In this document: piece by piece, positions 26,670-35,073 of the stretch
How positions within the stretch are numbered: position 1 is the first letter of the stretch
Layout: every line of letters starts with the position of its first letter
NCBI GenBank assembly: GCA_964629635.1
Contig: CAZVQS010000001.1
Span: 62,001-126,000 of the forward strand
DNA: 64,000 nt
Direction: 5' to 3'
Source of the DNA: YC2-FULL-38-9 sp964629635
GTDB taxonomy: Bacteria > Patescibacteriota > Microgenomatia > UBA1406 > GWC2-37-13
Translations under genes and position numbers: made by a program
The notes under the pieces: model-generated
Told to the model about the DNA's origin: nothing
What the model saw: only the letters and a program-made list of their open reading frames with translations
Database searches by the model: none

Positions 26670-28874
26670 TTATGCTCTCCCTCCTGGACTTGGTACTACA
26701 GGAGGAGGTTCAGGCACCAGCATATCAGCAGGATTAGGCGGTTGCGGCAGCGGATTCACGAATCCTGCGGCATCAGCCATGACTCCGGATACTCCCATGG
26801 CCGCGCTCCTGACTCCGTATGCGACGCCCTGGCTTGCGGTACGGACGACATCAGCGCCGGCCCTTCCGACCAGGCCGAGCGTATTGATGCCTCCGGCAAC
26901 CCCAGCGGTTCCGCCGAGGAAATCAAGGCCGGCGACCGTCAATCCGCCGATGGCCGCAACACGCAGCAGCTTTTTCATGCCGTCTTCCCAGTCTTTCCCG
27001 ACAAGGGCCTGGCGGATGGTCTCACCCATTTCGCCTTTCAGCACTCCCTTGCCGAATTCCGCCTCAAACTGCTTGCGGTATTCCTCCTTCGATCCGAGCG
27101 CTTGCATGAAGAATTCCGGACTGTATGCGGTCTTGACGAATTCAGCCTGGTCTTTGGACATGCGCAGCCGGTCGAAATAGTAACCGCGCGCGTAGGCATA
27201 TCCGAGCACTTTCGGCATTTCCTCCGCCGCAAGGGAAGCAAGGAATTTGGGATCCATTTCGCTCATCACGTTCGCAAATGTTACGGGAGGCGGACCTGCA
27301 GTCACTCCCATATCGGCAAGCGTCTTGTTAATCTCCGCCTGGTAGGTCGGAGGAAGTGTTGCCTTGTAGGAATTGATCCGGTCAAGCAACGTTCGCCCCA
27401 TCTGTGCGGGAGACGAGGAAAGGAGGTCTTTTTTCACGAACTTCTTGATGGTATCGTCGTCCCATCCGACTACTTTTCCGCCACGGTACTTGAGATATGA
27501 GAGCCGCAAATATTTGGATAAAAGTTCACGTGCGTCGGTTTCCCGCTTCTGCTTCAGGTCCTCGGCTTTTTTCTTGTCCTCGGCTTTTTTGTTCGCGTCA
27601 AGTTCGGCAATGGTCTGGGCTTCCTGGAGAAGCACATCGTTGTAGTATTCGCGGAACGACCGGTCAAGTGAGGATGCCACTTTATTTCCATACTCGTTCA
27701 GTTTCCGGTCGCGTTTGAGTTTAAGCTTATCCCGCTCGGCCTTGTCCTGATCAAGCGCCGTCTGTTCGGATCGGAGCCCTTTCAGCTTTTCATCCGCTTC
27801 GGAATACAGCTGGTATTTTTTTTGGATATCGTCAAAATTCCCCGCATACGCAGGTTTTGCCAGGATCGCGTTGATCTGGTCAGTTGCGGCATAGGCGTTC
27901 CTGAGCATGTTCACACGCGCCAGCTGGGCATCGCACCGCTCATTCCAGTTGCGCGCGCCTCCCGCCATGTTTCCATACGCGTTTTTAATTTCTGTGTTCA
28001 GATCTATCGGAGCAGCTCCTCCGATTCCCGCAAGGCGCGCATAAGTCAACCCCGGCAAAATTCCGGAAAGCTCCGCATCAAGGTTCCCTTTATAGGCGGG
28101 TATTTCCGCTGATGCGATCGAACTCCTCTGTAGCGTACCCAATCCCGGGACATTCAGCTGTCCGTACAAACGGGTCATATTCGGAACATCAGAACGGATG
28201 CTCGCCTGGTCCGCAGCCGGCAATCCGGCCCACCATTCTTTGGCGCCGGGCGGTGTTCCCGGAGGTGCGCCGGCATTCGTATATTCCAGTTTCCGTTTGT
28301 TGATATCCGCCTCCGTTGTCGTTATCTTGTTGTCAAGGGACGCAAGCCGCGCGTCCATGTCGGACATCTCTTCCGTATACTCGATATTCGCCACATTCTT
28401 GCTGAGGTTTCCGATAAACGCCTCATCCTGCTGCAATCTCCTCAGGATCGGCTTCAATCCGGTCAGGTTTGTCCTCAGGCGTGCCTTGACGACTGCCGGG
28501 GTAAGACCGGTTTCCTTTGAAATTGCCGCTACCATGCCCGGCATATTGGCCGCTACCGAACCGATAAGCTTGATATGCGCATCAGGCCCTCCTGCCGCAG
28601 GAGGCCTGCCTTCGATGATCTCCTGGAGACTTGCAGAAGTCGCCAACAGGTCCGGACGGGGCGGATTGAATTTGGCAAGGGTGGCGTTGATTTCGGGGAA
28701 ATTCGGCTTCTTCTCGGTATCCGCAGGCACCGCTTCCCGCTGGAAAACGTTTTTTGCTCCTTCGGTGGCCTTGATCGCCTGAAGGGCAGCCACATCAGCT
28801 TTGGTAGACGGCGCTTCCCTCATAACTGCCGCTGCCGCGTGTTCTGCACGAATAGTTGCCTCTGTTGCCGTCAT
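26670..28874 (-). CDS. Cassette C large protein, unknown function
   Basis: 734 residues, predicted mostly helical, Ala/Lys/Glu-rich with coiled-coil segments (about 170-205 and 375-480, e.g. NKKAEDKKKAEDLKQKRETD). The C-terminal 140 residues contain Gly/Ala-rich hydrophobic stretches (VAAIGGLTVAGLDFLGGTAG), likely membrane-inserting, and a Pro-rich end. No enzymatic motif is found. It is the most divergent of the three large proteins, but keeps the position (just after a 103-residue partner gene), size and hydrophobic-tail architecture; RMSKDQAEFVKTAYSPEFF may correspond to the conserved acidic/aromatic block near the tails of the other two. Start overlaps the small gene by 4 nt. Confidence 0.6.
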   Translation of the reverse strand: MTATEATIRAEHAAAAVMREAPSTKADVAALQAIKATEGAKNVFQREAVPADTEKKPNFPEINATLAKFNPPRPDLLATSASLQEIIEGRPPAAGGPDAHIKLIGSVAANMPGMVAAISKETGLTPAVVKARLRTNLTGLKPILRRLQQDEAFIGNLSKNVANIEYTEEMSDMDARLASLDNKITTTEADINKRKLEYTNAGAPPGTPPGAKEWWAGLPAADQASIRSDVPNMTRLYGQLNVPGLGTLQRSSIASAEIPAYKGNLDAELSGILPGLTYARLAGIGGAAPIDLNTEIKNAYGNMAGGARNWNERCDAQLARVNMLRNAYAATDQINAILAKPAYAGNFDDIQKKYQLYSEADEKLKGLRSEQTALDQDKAERDKLKLKRDRKLNEYGNKVASSLDRSFREYYNDVLLQEAQTIAELDANKKAEDKKKAEDLKQKRETDARELLSKYLRLSYLKYRGGKVVGWDDDTIKKFVKKDLLSSSPAQMGRTLLDRINSYKATLPPTYQAEINKTLADMGVTAGPPPVTFANVMSEMDPKFLASLAAEEMPKVLGYAYARGYYFDRLRMSKDQAEFVKTAYSPEFFMQALGSKEEYRKQFEAEFGKGVLKGEMGETIRQALVGKDWEDGMKKLLRVAAIGGLTVAGLDFLGGTAGVAGGINTLGLVGRAGADVVRTASQGVAYGVRSAAMGVSGVMADAAGFVNPLPQPPNPADMLVPEPPPVVPSPGGRA

Positions 28875-29182
28875 TTGTGTTGCTGTAAATTGCTAATGTA
28901 GCCCTGGAGCTGATTGATGATCTTTCCTTCCTGGAGTTTTTCAATTTCGCCCTTCACCCGTATGGCTGCGGGCTTGAAAAAAGGATAGGTTCCGGTGATC
29001 GATGAAACGAACGCATGCACTTCCTCAAACGATGAAGCCCTGTCGATATTCTCGAGTATTTTTTTCGACAGCACGCGCCGCTCGACTTTGCCGATCACGC
29101 CCTGCGCGACCAGATCGATATAGCTGTCCGCGAGAAAATCGTATATTTTCTTTTTGTCCCCTTCAGTGAGAATCTGTGCCAT
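28871..29182 (-). CDS. Cassette C small helical protein
   Basis: 103 residues, helical, no signal peptide. Paralogous to the two other small proteins of this operon: all share an N-terminal helix, a central block of the form (S/A)-K/R-x-I-x-x-x-I/L-D/E-x-A-x-S-x-x-E (here SKKILENIDRASSFEEV), an aromatic/Pro motif (TYPFFKPAAI, matching WPVYKTAYI and WNIYRPTFV) and a C-terminal coiled coil. The constant coupling to a large partner suggests a binding subunit or chaperone of the large protein. ATGA overlap with the downstream large gene. Confidence 0.65.
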   Translation of the reverse strand: MAQILTEGDKKKIYDFLADSYIDLVAQGVIGKVERRVLSKKILENIDRASSFEEVHAFVSSITGTYPFFKPAAIRVKGEIEKLQEGKIINQLQGYISNLQQHK

Positions 29183-29206
29183 ATGTATTACTATAACATA
29201 CTACGT

Positions 29207-31489
29207 TCAGTGGATGCGGTCGGACACGCCCCGGGCTACCCGCGATCCTCCGAGCGCGCCAAGCGTGCTTCCCGCTAGTCCCCCGCCGAGTACCGTCGCT
29301 CCGCTCCCGCCGAGCGCTGCTGCGCCCAAACCGCCAAGCGCCAGTCCAGCGGGACCCAATGCAACCGCTCCTCCGGCCATGAACAGGAGATACAGGAGCC
29401 ATTTCAGTTTGAAATCCGCAATGACGCCTTCGCTTTTCAACCTGTCGATAACTGCCCTGCCCTGCTGGTCCTGCGCGAGGGCTTCAGTCACCTGATTGCC
29501 GTACTGCTGTTCGAGAAGCACCCATTCGTGGTCCCTGATGCCCATGCCGGTTGATCCGCTCATGCCGAGCATATTGATGGAACGGTCATAGAACCTGCGT
29601 GAGGCAAAGTAATCGCCGAACAGTTTCTGGACATAGGAATCTTTTTCCGATTTGTACAGCTCGTTCAAGGTGGACAAATCTGCTTTTCCCAATTCCTGGT
29701 TCTGCGCATTCCTCACCGTACCGGTCAATAGATCTATCCGCATGCCTTGGGCAATAGTCTGCTCCTGTCCGTTTGCGTCTTTAAAGACGGTAATTGCATA
29801 TCCCGAATCCCTCATCAACATCTGTTTTATCTGTTCCTCCTGATTCGATGCGTAAATAATATCCTGCATGTCTGCCTGTATGTGGTCACGGTGGACCGAC
29901 TTCCTCCGCTGGTTCCGGTTATACTCCACCCACCGGCGGGACTTCGTCTGCCCAAGCTGCCTGATCCGGCGGGCAAGCTCGTCTTTTTTTGCCTCTTCCG
30001 CCTGTTTCGCCGCTTTTGCGATGCGCTCTTCCTCAAGGGGAATCATCTGGTCGTACCGGTCCTCCATCACATCGACAAGCGCGTTGCCGAGTACCGATTC
30101 AAGCTGGTGCAGGAGCTTCGTCTCTTCAACGAGCCGCATGCGGTCGGACCGCATGGCCTCGGGATCGTTCTTGAGGTTCGATTCTGCCGTTTTCAGTTTT
30201 TTGTTTGCGGTATCCGCGTCCGTAAGCGTATCCCTCAACAGGGTTGCGCTTCCGTTGTTCTGGTTCAGTATGACGCGTGCATATGCCTTTGCGCGCGCGA
30301 CCTCCCCGGGATTGGCGAAACCGTTTGTGTTGTTTGCCACGTTCCAGGTGTCAAGAATCTGGCGCGCGAGATCGTTCGCATCAAGCGCGACCACCGATCC
30401 CCCTTTGCCGGTGAGGAAAGCCGTCACCACCGCATCCGCTCCCACATTGGGAAGTGTCGTGTTGTCAAGATTGATCCGGAAATTCTGGAGCGCCTGCACC
30501 TGCTCGGTCGTCATAGCGGGCAGCGCCTGGCGGATTGCGTCAAAATCCCCGTTCTGGAGAGCCGCCTGCGCTGCGGGATTTGCGGCAACTGCCCTAAGCG
30601 CCGCATTCACATCAACACCGGTGATTGCCTGAATGATTGCCTCCGCAGGATTCGCCTGGGCGCCGTTTGCATCAATTAACGCTTTGACGGATGCCTCCGA
30701 CACTGCCGCATTGGCAGGGGGAAGCGTATTGACGCCTGCTTTCCTTAACGCATCAGCAACCTGCTTTGCTTTGCCGTCATACTCGGTCTGCGATGCCTGG
30801 CGGGCAGCTTCAAGCTGGGGATTTGCGGTTACTTCCGAAAGTTTTTGCGCCGATTCGTATATCGTTTCCATGCGCGCGGAGAGGCGCGACATGAAGCGGG
30901 GGTCCCGGGCAAGCGTATCTTCGATAATGGCACGCCGGGCGGTAGCGTTTGTTCCCGCACCCCGTGCGAAAAGCTCGGGGAACATGCGCTGGAACGTGCC
31001 GTCCCGGGCAATGCTGTCAAGGGCGGCATCCCTGAGCGCGCGGACGCTTGCGACATTCGCCAACTCGGGACGCGCCTGTTTGAGTGCGGTAAACGTTGCG
31101 TTTGCATCGGCGGAACCAAGGACTTCAAGATACGTCATTACCTGGGTCGATTCCTGTATGAGGCGTTTCGCCTCGTCATAGACCGCCTTTTTTTCCGGGG
31201 ATACCGGCTCCCGGGTAACGGTACGGGATGAGGCATCGTACCTTGCCTCACCCGCTCCAAACCGCGACATGAACTGCGCGTTTGAATCGGGACGGTACGG
31301 CGTTTCCTCTTCCCTCAGGTTGAGACATGCTTTGAACGCCTCCCTGCCGCCTGAGGTGAGGCGGGCGTTGCGTAATTCCTGTACCTGGTTCTGGCGCCGC
31401 TGCTCAAGGCCGGACACAGCGCGGTCGCCTCCGAACTGGAGGACATCCAACCTGCCGACCTGAGCTTCCTGTGCTCCTACTGCTGCCAT
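29207..31489 (-). CDS. Cassette B large protein, unknown function
   Basis: 760 residues, Ala/Asp/Asn-rich and helical, without signal peptide. The C-terminal 230 residues are homologous to those of the cassette A protein: RRKSVHRDHIQAD (near 545), an LNELY block, MLGMSGSTGMGIRDHEWVLLEQQYG and then a hydrophobic end (LKWLLYLLFMAGGAVALG followed by a long Gly/Ala/Leu stretch). The tail could insert in the membrane. A long Glu/Lys coiled coil precedes the VHRD motif. Nothing indicates an enzyme. It follows its 101-residue partner gene by 1 nt, and the next small gene starts 24 nt after its stop. Confidence 0.6.
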   Translation of the reverse strand: MAAVGAQEAQVGRLDVLQFGGDRAVSGLEQRRQNQVQELRNARLTSGGREAFKACLNLREEETPYRPDSNAQFMSRFGAGEARYDASSRTVTREPVSPEKKAVYDEAKRLIQESTQVMTYLEVLGSADANATFTALKQARPELANVASVRALRDAALDSIARDGTFQRMFPELFARGAGTNATARRAIIEDTLARDPRFMSRLSARMETIYESAQKLSEVTANPQLEAARQASQTEYDGKAKQVADALRKAGVNTLPPANAAVSEASVKALIDANGAQANPAEAIIQAITGVDVNAALRAVAANPAAQAALQNGDFDAIRQALPAMTTEQVQALQNFRINLDNTTLPNVGADAVVTAFLTGKGGSVVALDANDLARQILDTWNVANNTNGFANPGEVARAKAYARVILNQNNGSATLLRDTLTDADTANKKLKTAESNLKNDPEAMRSDRMRLVEETKLLHQLESVLGNALVDVMEDRYDQMIPLEEERIAKAAKQAEEAKKDELARRIRQLGQTKSRRWVEYNRNQRRKSVHRDHIQADMQDIIYASNQEEQIKQMLMRDSGYAITVFKDANGQEQTIAQGMRIDLLTGTVRNAQNQELGKADLSTLNELYKSEKDSYVQKLFGDYFASRRFYDRSINMLGMSGSTGMGIRDHEWVLLEQQYGNQVTEALAQDQQGRAVIDRLKSEGVIADFKLKWLLYLLFMAGGAVALGPAGLALGGLGAAALGGSGATVLGGGLAGSTLGALGGSRVARGVSDRIH

Positions 31490-31490
31490 A

Positions 31491-31796
31491 TTAGTTCATG
31501 TATTGTGCAATTTTTTTCTGCAGTTCCTCGATCTTCTCCTGGGATTTCGCCTCCTCATGCGCGACTTTCAATCCGACAAACGTCGGCCGGTATATATTCC
31601 ACTTTTCGCACAAGGCCTCCACAAACGCGAGTAGCTCGCTTTCCAGCTTCACGTTGTCGAGCTTTTCCAAAATCTGTTTCGACATTGATTGCGCCTCTTT
31701 GAGGGGAATAGCTCCTCTTCCGAGGGCATCGATCATGAGGTCGGCCAGCTGGTCGTACAGTTTTGACCTGCGCGTGTCGGAGACGGTTTGATCCAT
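31491..31796 (-). CDS. Cassette B small helical protein
   Basis: 101 residues; paralogue of the cassette A and C small proteins, with SKQILEKLDNVKLESELLAF, KWNIYRPTFVGLK and a C-terminal coiled coil (EKIEELQKKIAQYM). No membrane segment or catalytic motif. The gene is separated from the upstream large gene by 39 nt and from its own large partner by 1 nt, so stop-start coupling ties it to the downstream gene. Confidence 0.65.
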   Translation of the reverse strand: MDQTVSDTRRSKLYDQLADLMIDALGRGAIPLKEAQSMSKQILEKLDNVKLESELLAFVEALCEKWNIYRPTFVGLKVAHEEAKSQEKIEELQKKIAQYMN

Positions 31797-31835
31797 AATG
31801 TCAATCTACCTGAAAAAATACCGTTCGTCAATATA

Positions 31836-33782
31836 TTAATACTCCTTCTTCTTGAAAAGCGCCATGAGCGCGAAAAGGAGCGCCATCAATCCGCCCGGTT
31901 CAAGTCCTTTGTTTTTCAACTCCTGCGTTATGCCGCGCATCGCCTCGGAATCGGCGGCGGCTTTTTCCATGCGGTCGCCGAACTGCTCATGGAGGAATCC
32001 GTATTCGTCCTTGGTCAAATGAAGAGAGCCTGCGGATCCGATAAGGTCAAGCGTATCGGCAAGCCCCCTCGGGTGCCGGGCAAAATCAAAGTCCCTCAGG
32101 AGCCGGTCTTCAAACTGCACATGCTGCCGGTCATAGAGCTGGTTAAACAGATTCCGGTCTGCTTCCGAAAGCTGGGACATCTGCACGGTTTCCCATGTTG
32201 CCGGCTTCGGAGAGCCGTCGGGATTCTTTTGGGGGGTTTTACCGTCAGGACCCATATCCTGCAGGGGCGGCCCGCCCGGTTTGCCGTCAGCGGTCAGGTG
32301 GATAACTGCCCCTTCTCCCGTACTCATCTGCCGCAGCATGATCCTGCGCACCCCTTCATCACCTTCATAGGCAACCCTGCGGACATCCGCGCCTATCTGG
32401 TCGCGGTGCACCACCCGCTTTCTGCGGGCCTTGTCTTTACCGACCCAATCCGCGTCCTCGCGTTTCACGAGCAGCCGTTCGGCATCCGCAAGCCGTTCCT
32501 GTCCTTCCTTTTCCAGCCTGTCAGCCTCCGCAAGCACCTTGCGCTCACCCAGGTCGGTGGCGTCATCGTATGACTCCCGCAGCGTGCGGTCAATCGCCGA
32601 CTCAAGCGCTCCTGACATTTCCCGGCTGAGCTTTTCCATCTGCGTCTGGCGTGCCGCTTCGGTCATCTGCCCCGGCTGTGCGGGATTTTCCGATCCGGCC
32701 CCGTTTCGTTGCGCTTCCGCCTGTTTCACGAGCGTCTGGATTTCCTGCTCGATGCCGTTCACCCGTACCCCTGCAGGGTTGACCTCGCCGTATACCTGGG
32801 CGGTAAGCCGCGCGTTTAACGCGTTATACTCCGCCTCGTGCTGGGCAAACTGCATTGACTGGTCAATCAGTTTGAGCCGCAGGTCAAGCCCGGCAAGCCG
32901 GCTGTCCTGGGGATTGGCGGCCCGGATGTCGTTGATTTCCCGCTGCAGCTGGAAGTGCTCCCTGAAAAGAGCGGGTTCTGCTATGTTGTTGTTGCGAAGC
33001 AGCTGGTCATATACGGCAAGAGTCGCCCTTCCCGGCTCTCCGGTTGCGGCCGCCGCATCTATCTGTGCCCTCGTAAGGGCGGCGGTTGCGCCGTTTGTTC
33101 CCTCCCGGAGACCGAGCGCTCCGTTGATCCGTGCAAGCGCAGCATCCTGGGGGGCATCGGGTATTGCGGCGGCCCGCTCCCCGACCGAACGCATGGTTTC
33201 CACATAATGCCGCCTTACGTCGGGATTGGCGGCGATATAGTTCTCGACAAACGCTTCACGGACACTTGGCTCAAGCTGGTCAAGGCCGGGTATCACCTGG
33301 CGGACATAATTCATGTTGCCGATCCGGGTAAGCACATCGGTCCGCATGGCGTTGAAATCGTTTTGGTCGATATTGCGCTCCCGGAGAACCTGTTCCACTG
33401 TCTTTCCCGAAGTGTTCGCCTCATTGACGACTGAAGTATACGTATCGAAGTTACGCGCTTCGCGCGCAAGCGCAGGATTCACCCGTTCAAGATTCCGGTG
33501 GTCGTTCTCATTCAAGGAGGGCATTTCGCGCGCACGCTCCATAGTCCTTCTCGGATCCGGCTCCTTTGCTTCCTGATCCCGGAGTTCCTGAGCCTGGGAC
33601 TGCCCCTCTTTTAGTCGCGCATTCGCCTTCGCATCATCGGCACGCACCGGATGCTCCACCCGCTGTTGCCCTTCCCGTTGGGGAGCATAACTGCGAATCT
33701 GTGCTGCAGTTTCCATGGATGGCATCCGCATGGCGGCCTGTCGTGCGGCTTCTGGAGCCGGCATTCCTCTTGATACGGACAT
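31836..33782 (-). CDS. Cassette A large protein, unknown function
   Basis: 648 residues, charged and helical, with Gln/Arg/Glu-rich N-terminal 110 residues probably disordered. The C-terminal part carries RRKRVVHRDQIGADVRRVAY (near 470), FNQLYDRQHVQFEDRLLRDF, LIGSAGSLHLTKDEYGFLHE and a short hydrophobic tail GLMALLFALMALFKKKEY that ends in Lys residues, consistent with a C-terminal membrane anchor facing the cytoplasm. Homologous over about 220 residues to the cassette B protein. No known domain. It is the second gene of the operon, 1 nt after its small partner. Confidence 0.6.
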   Translation of the reverse strand: MSVSRGMPAPEAARQAAMRMPSMETAAQIRSYAPQREGQQRVEHPVRADDAKANARLKEGQSQAQELRDQEAKEPDPRRTMERAREMPSLNENDHRNLERVNPALAREARNFDTYTSVVNEANTSGKTVEQVLRERNIDQNDFNAMRTDVLTRIGNMNYVRQVIPGLDQLEPSVREAFVENYIAANPDVRRHYVETMRSVGERAAAIPDAPQDAALARINGALGLREGTNGATAALTRAQIDAAAATGEPGRATLAVYDQLLRNNNIAEPALFREHFQLQREINDIRAANPQDSRLAGLDLRLKLIDQSMQFAQHEAEYNALNARLTAQVYGEVNPAGVRVNGIEQEIQTLVKQAEAQRNGAGSENPAQPGQMTEAARQTQMEKLSREMSGALESAIDRTLRESYDDATDLGERKVLAEADRLEKEGQERLADAERLLVKREDADWVGKDKARRKRVVHRDQIGADVRRVAYEGDEGVRRIMLRQMSTGEGAVIHLTADGKPGGPPLQDMGPDGKTPQKNPDGSPKPATWETVQMSQLSEADRNLFNQLYDRQHVQFEDRLLRDFDFARHPRGLADTLDLIGSAGSLHLTKDEYGFLHEQFGDRMEKAAADSEAMRGITQELKNKGLEPGGLMALLFALMALFKKKEY

Positions 33783-33783
33783 A

Positions 33784-34095
33784 TCAGTGTTTCATGGTGG
33801 TAAACTGCCGCAATTTCTCCTGGAGCGCTTCCATTTTTAATTGGTCGTCCTGCTGCATCTCCGTCTGCTTGAACGTGATGTAGGCGGTTTTATATACCGG
33901 CCAGCGGTCGCCTATTTCGTGAAGCAGGAGAATGATTTCTTCAATACTTTCCGCCTCATTCAGGTGGATCTGGATATGCCGCGCGGATTCCCTCATCTCG
34001 TCCGTATCCAATTCGCCGCGTTCAAGGCCGGTTATCATGGCTTCTTTCAATTCCCCGTAAGCCTTTTTGATCAGTTCCTTTACGGTGGTATTCAT
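33784..34095 (-). CDS. Cassette A small helical protein, first gene of the operon
   Basis: 103 residues, helical. Shares the small-protein pattern of this operon: an N-terminal helix (ELIKKAYGELKEAMITGLERG), ARHIQIHLNEAESIEEIILL, the RWPVYKTAYITFK aromatic/Pro block and a coiled-coil end. It opens a seven-gene minus-strand operon that runs to 26320 with no gap above 39 nt, behind a recognisable promoter. Function unknown; inferred to be a partner subunit of the adjacent large protein. Confidence 0.65.
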   Translation of the reverse strand: MNTTVKELIKKAYGELKEAMITGLERGELDTDEMRESARHIQIHLNEAESIEEIILLLHEIGDRWPVYKTAYITFKQTEMQQDDQLKMEALQEKLRQFTTMKH

Positions 34096-34106
34096 GTATT
34101 TATTTC

Positions 34107-34135
34107 ATCGTACAGAAACGGTCGGCTGTATTCAA
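34107..34135 (-). promoter_or_regulatory. Promoter of the three-cassette operon
   Basis: Minus-strand TTGAAT (34130-34135), 17-nt spacer and TACGAT (34107-34112). The first ATG is 11 nt downstream of the -10 box, so the leader is about 5 nt. Confidence 0.5.
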
Positions 34136-34146
34136 CCGCTTATCGC

Positions 34147-34174
34147 TTGACGTTTCGGTCAAATCCTCTATACT
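34147..34174 (+). promoter_or_regulatory. Promoter of the zinc-ribbon membrane protein gene
   Basis: TTGACG (34147-34152), 16-nt spacer, TATACT (34169-34174). It predicts a leader of about 30 nt, longer than at most genes here. It lies back to back with the promoter of the cassette operon. Confidence 0.55.
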
Positions 34175-34211
34175 AAAGAAGACGGACGCAATCCGAATTG
34201 ACACCACATAT

Positions 34212-34949
34212 ATGAACTGCCCGAACTGCGGACAAATCATGGCGGTCGTAAACTTCGACAACGAAATCATCCTCCATTGCGGCACGTGCGGTTCCTCGTT
34301 CTTTGAAAAGGACGGTATCCACCATATCTCGAAAAGCTCAGCGCAAAAACTGGCTGAGGATGCCCAGGGACACTACGTGCTCGGCAACAAAAAGAAGTGC
34401 CCGAAGGATGAATCCGAGCTTGTCGAGCGGACGGATCCATCACTACCCAAAAATACGATACTGCTCGAGTGCCCGATGTGCGCCGGAATCTTCGCATATC
34501 CCGATGACCTCCTCAAATACAAGGGGGTGCGCGAACCGGCACCCATATCCCCCCTTTCCCTCAAGCTGCTCCCCGCCCCCAAAACCATCTTCATGCTTTC
34601 GGTATTCGCGGCGCTGTCCTTGGGCGTCATGATGAATTTCGGTGCATTATCACAGAACTTCTCCACAAGCTCCCGGGCTGATGAAATGATCAATAAAGTT
34701 ATCGCGGCAACGGACGACAAAAAGCATTACCTGTACTTTGACTTCATCACCGAATCGAAAACAACCTCAAAAGTGAAGTTCACCGACAGGACAAGCGGTG
34801 CAGTAATCACGAAGGAGGTTTCTGCAGAGCCTAAAACCATCCATCACCTTATTACGACTGACCTGGACCTGACCCACGAAATCGTGTATCAGATACTTCT
34901 GGGCGAAAACGGCAGGCCGACCGAGGAAAAACCGCTTCAAGTCAAATAA
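34212..34949 (+). CDS. Zinc-ribbon protein with one membrane helix
   Basis: 245 residues. Two zinc-finger-like halves are visible: CPNCGQ with CGTCGS in the first 35 residues, and CPKDES with CPMCAG near residues 62-95, arranged like the transcription-factor zinc-ribbon (zf-TFIIB-like) family. A membrane helix (KTIFMLSVFAALSLGVMM, about 125-142) follows, then a roughly 100-residue exported domain without known family. The cytoplasmic metal-binding part and external domain suggest a sensor or assembly factor; this is inference. The gene diverges from the cassette operon with a shared 116-nt control region. Confidence 0.65.
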   Translation: MNCPNCGQIMAVVNFDNEIILHCGTCGSSFFEKDGIHHISKSSAQKLAEDAQGHYVLGNKKKCPKDESELVERTDPSLPKNTILLECPMCAGIFAYPDDLLKYKGVREPAPISPLSLKLLPAPKTIFMLSVFAALSLGVMMNFGALSQNFSTSSRADEMINKVIAATDDKKHYLYFDFITESKTTSKVKFTDRTSGAVITKEVSAEPKTIHHLITTDLDLTHEIVYQILLGENGRPTEEKPLQVK

Positions 34950-35019
34950 CCGCAATCTGCCGGCAATCTGCTATACAAATACGAAAAACCGCGTAATAAT
35001 AGTAATTATAGCCTCATGT

Positions 35020-35053
35020 AACCTCCGAGGTTGTTTTTCTAACCTCCGAGGTT
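35020..35053. repeat. Two copies of a 13-bp dyad
   Basis: AACCTCCGAGGTT occurs at 35020-35032 and again at 35041-35053, between two converging genes. Each copy is an inverted repeat with a single central base. The first is followed by GTTTTT, so it may act as a weak terminator for the + strand gene. A third, inverted copy lies at 46418. Confidence 0.7.
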
Positions 35054-35073
35054 AGAATGGCGTAGTAAGTTGG

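Noticed and set aside
26320..34095. Prophage or conjugative element
   Set aside because: No capsid, portal, terminase, integrase, relaxase or tail protein motif is present, and no flanking direct repeats were seen. The HTH protein alone is not evidence.
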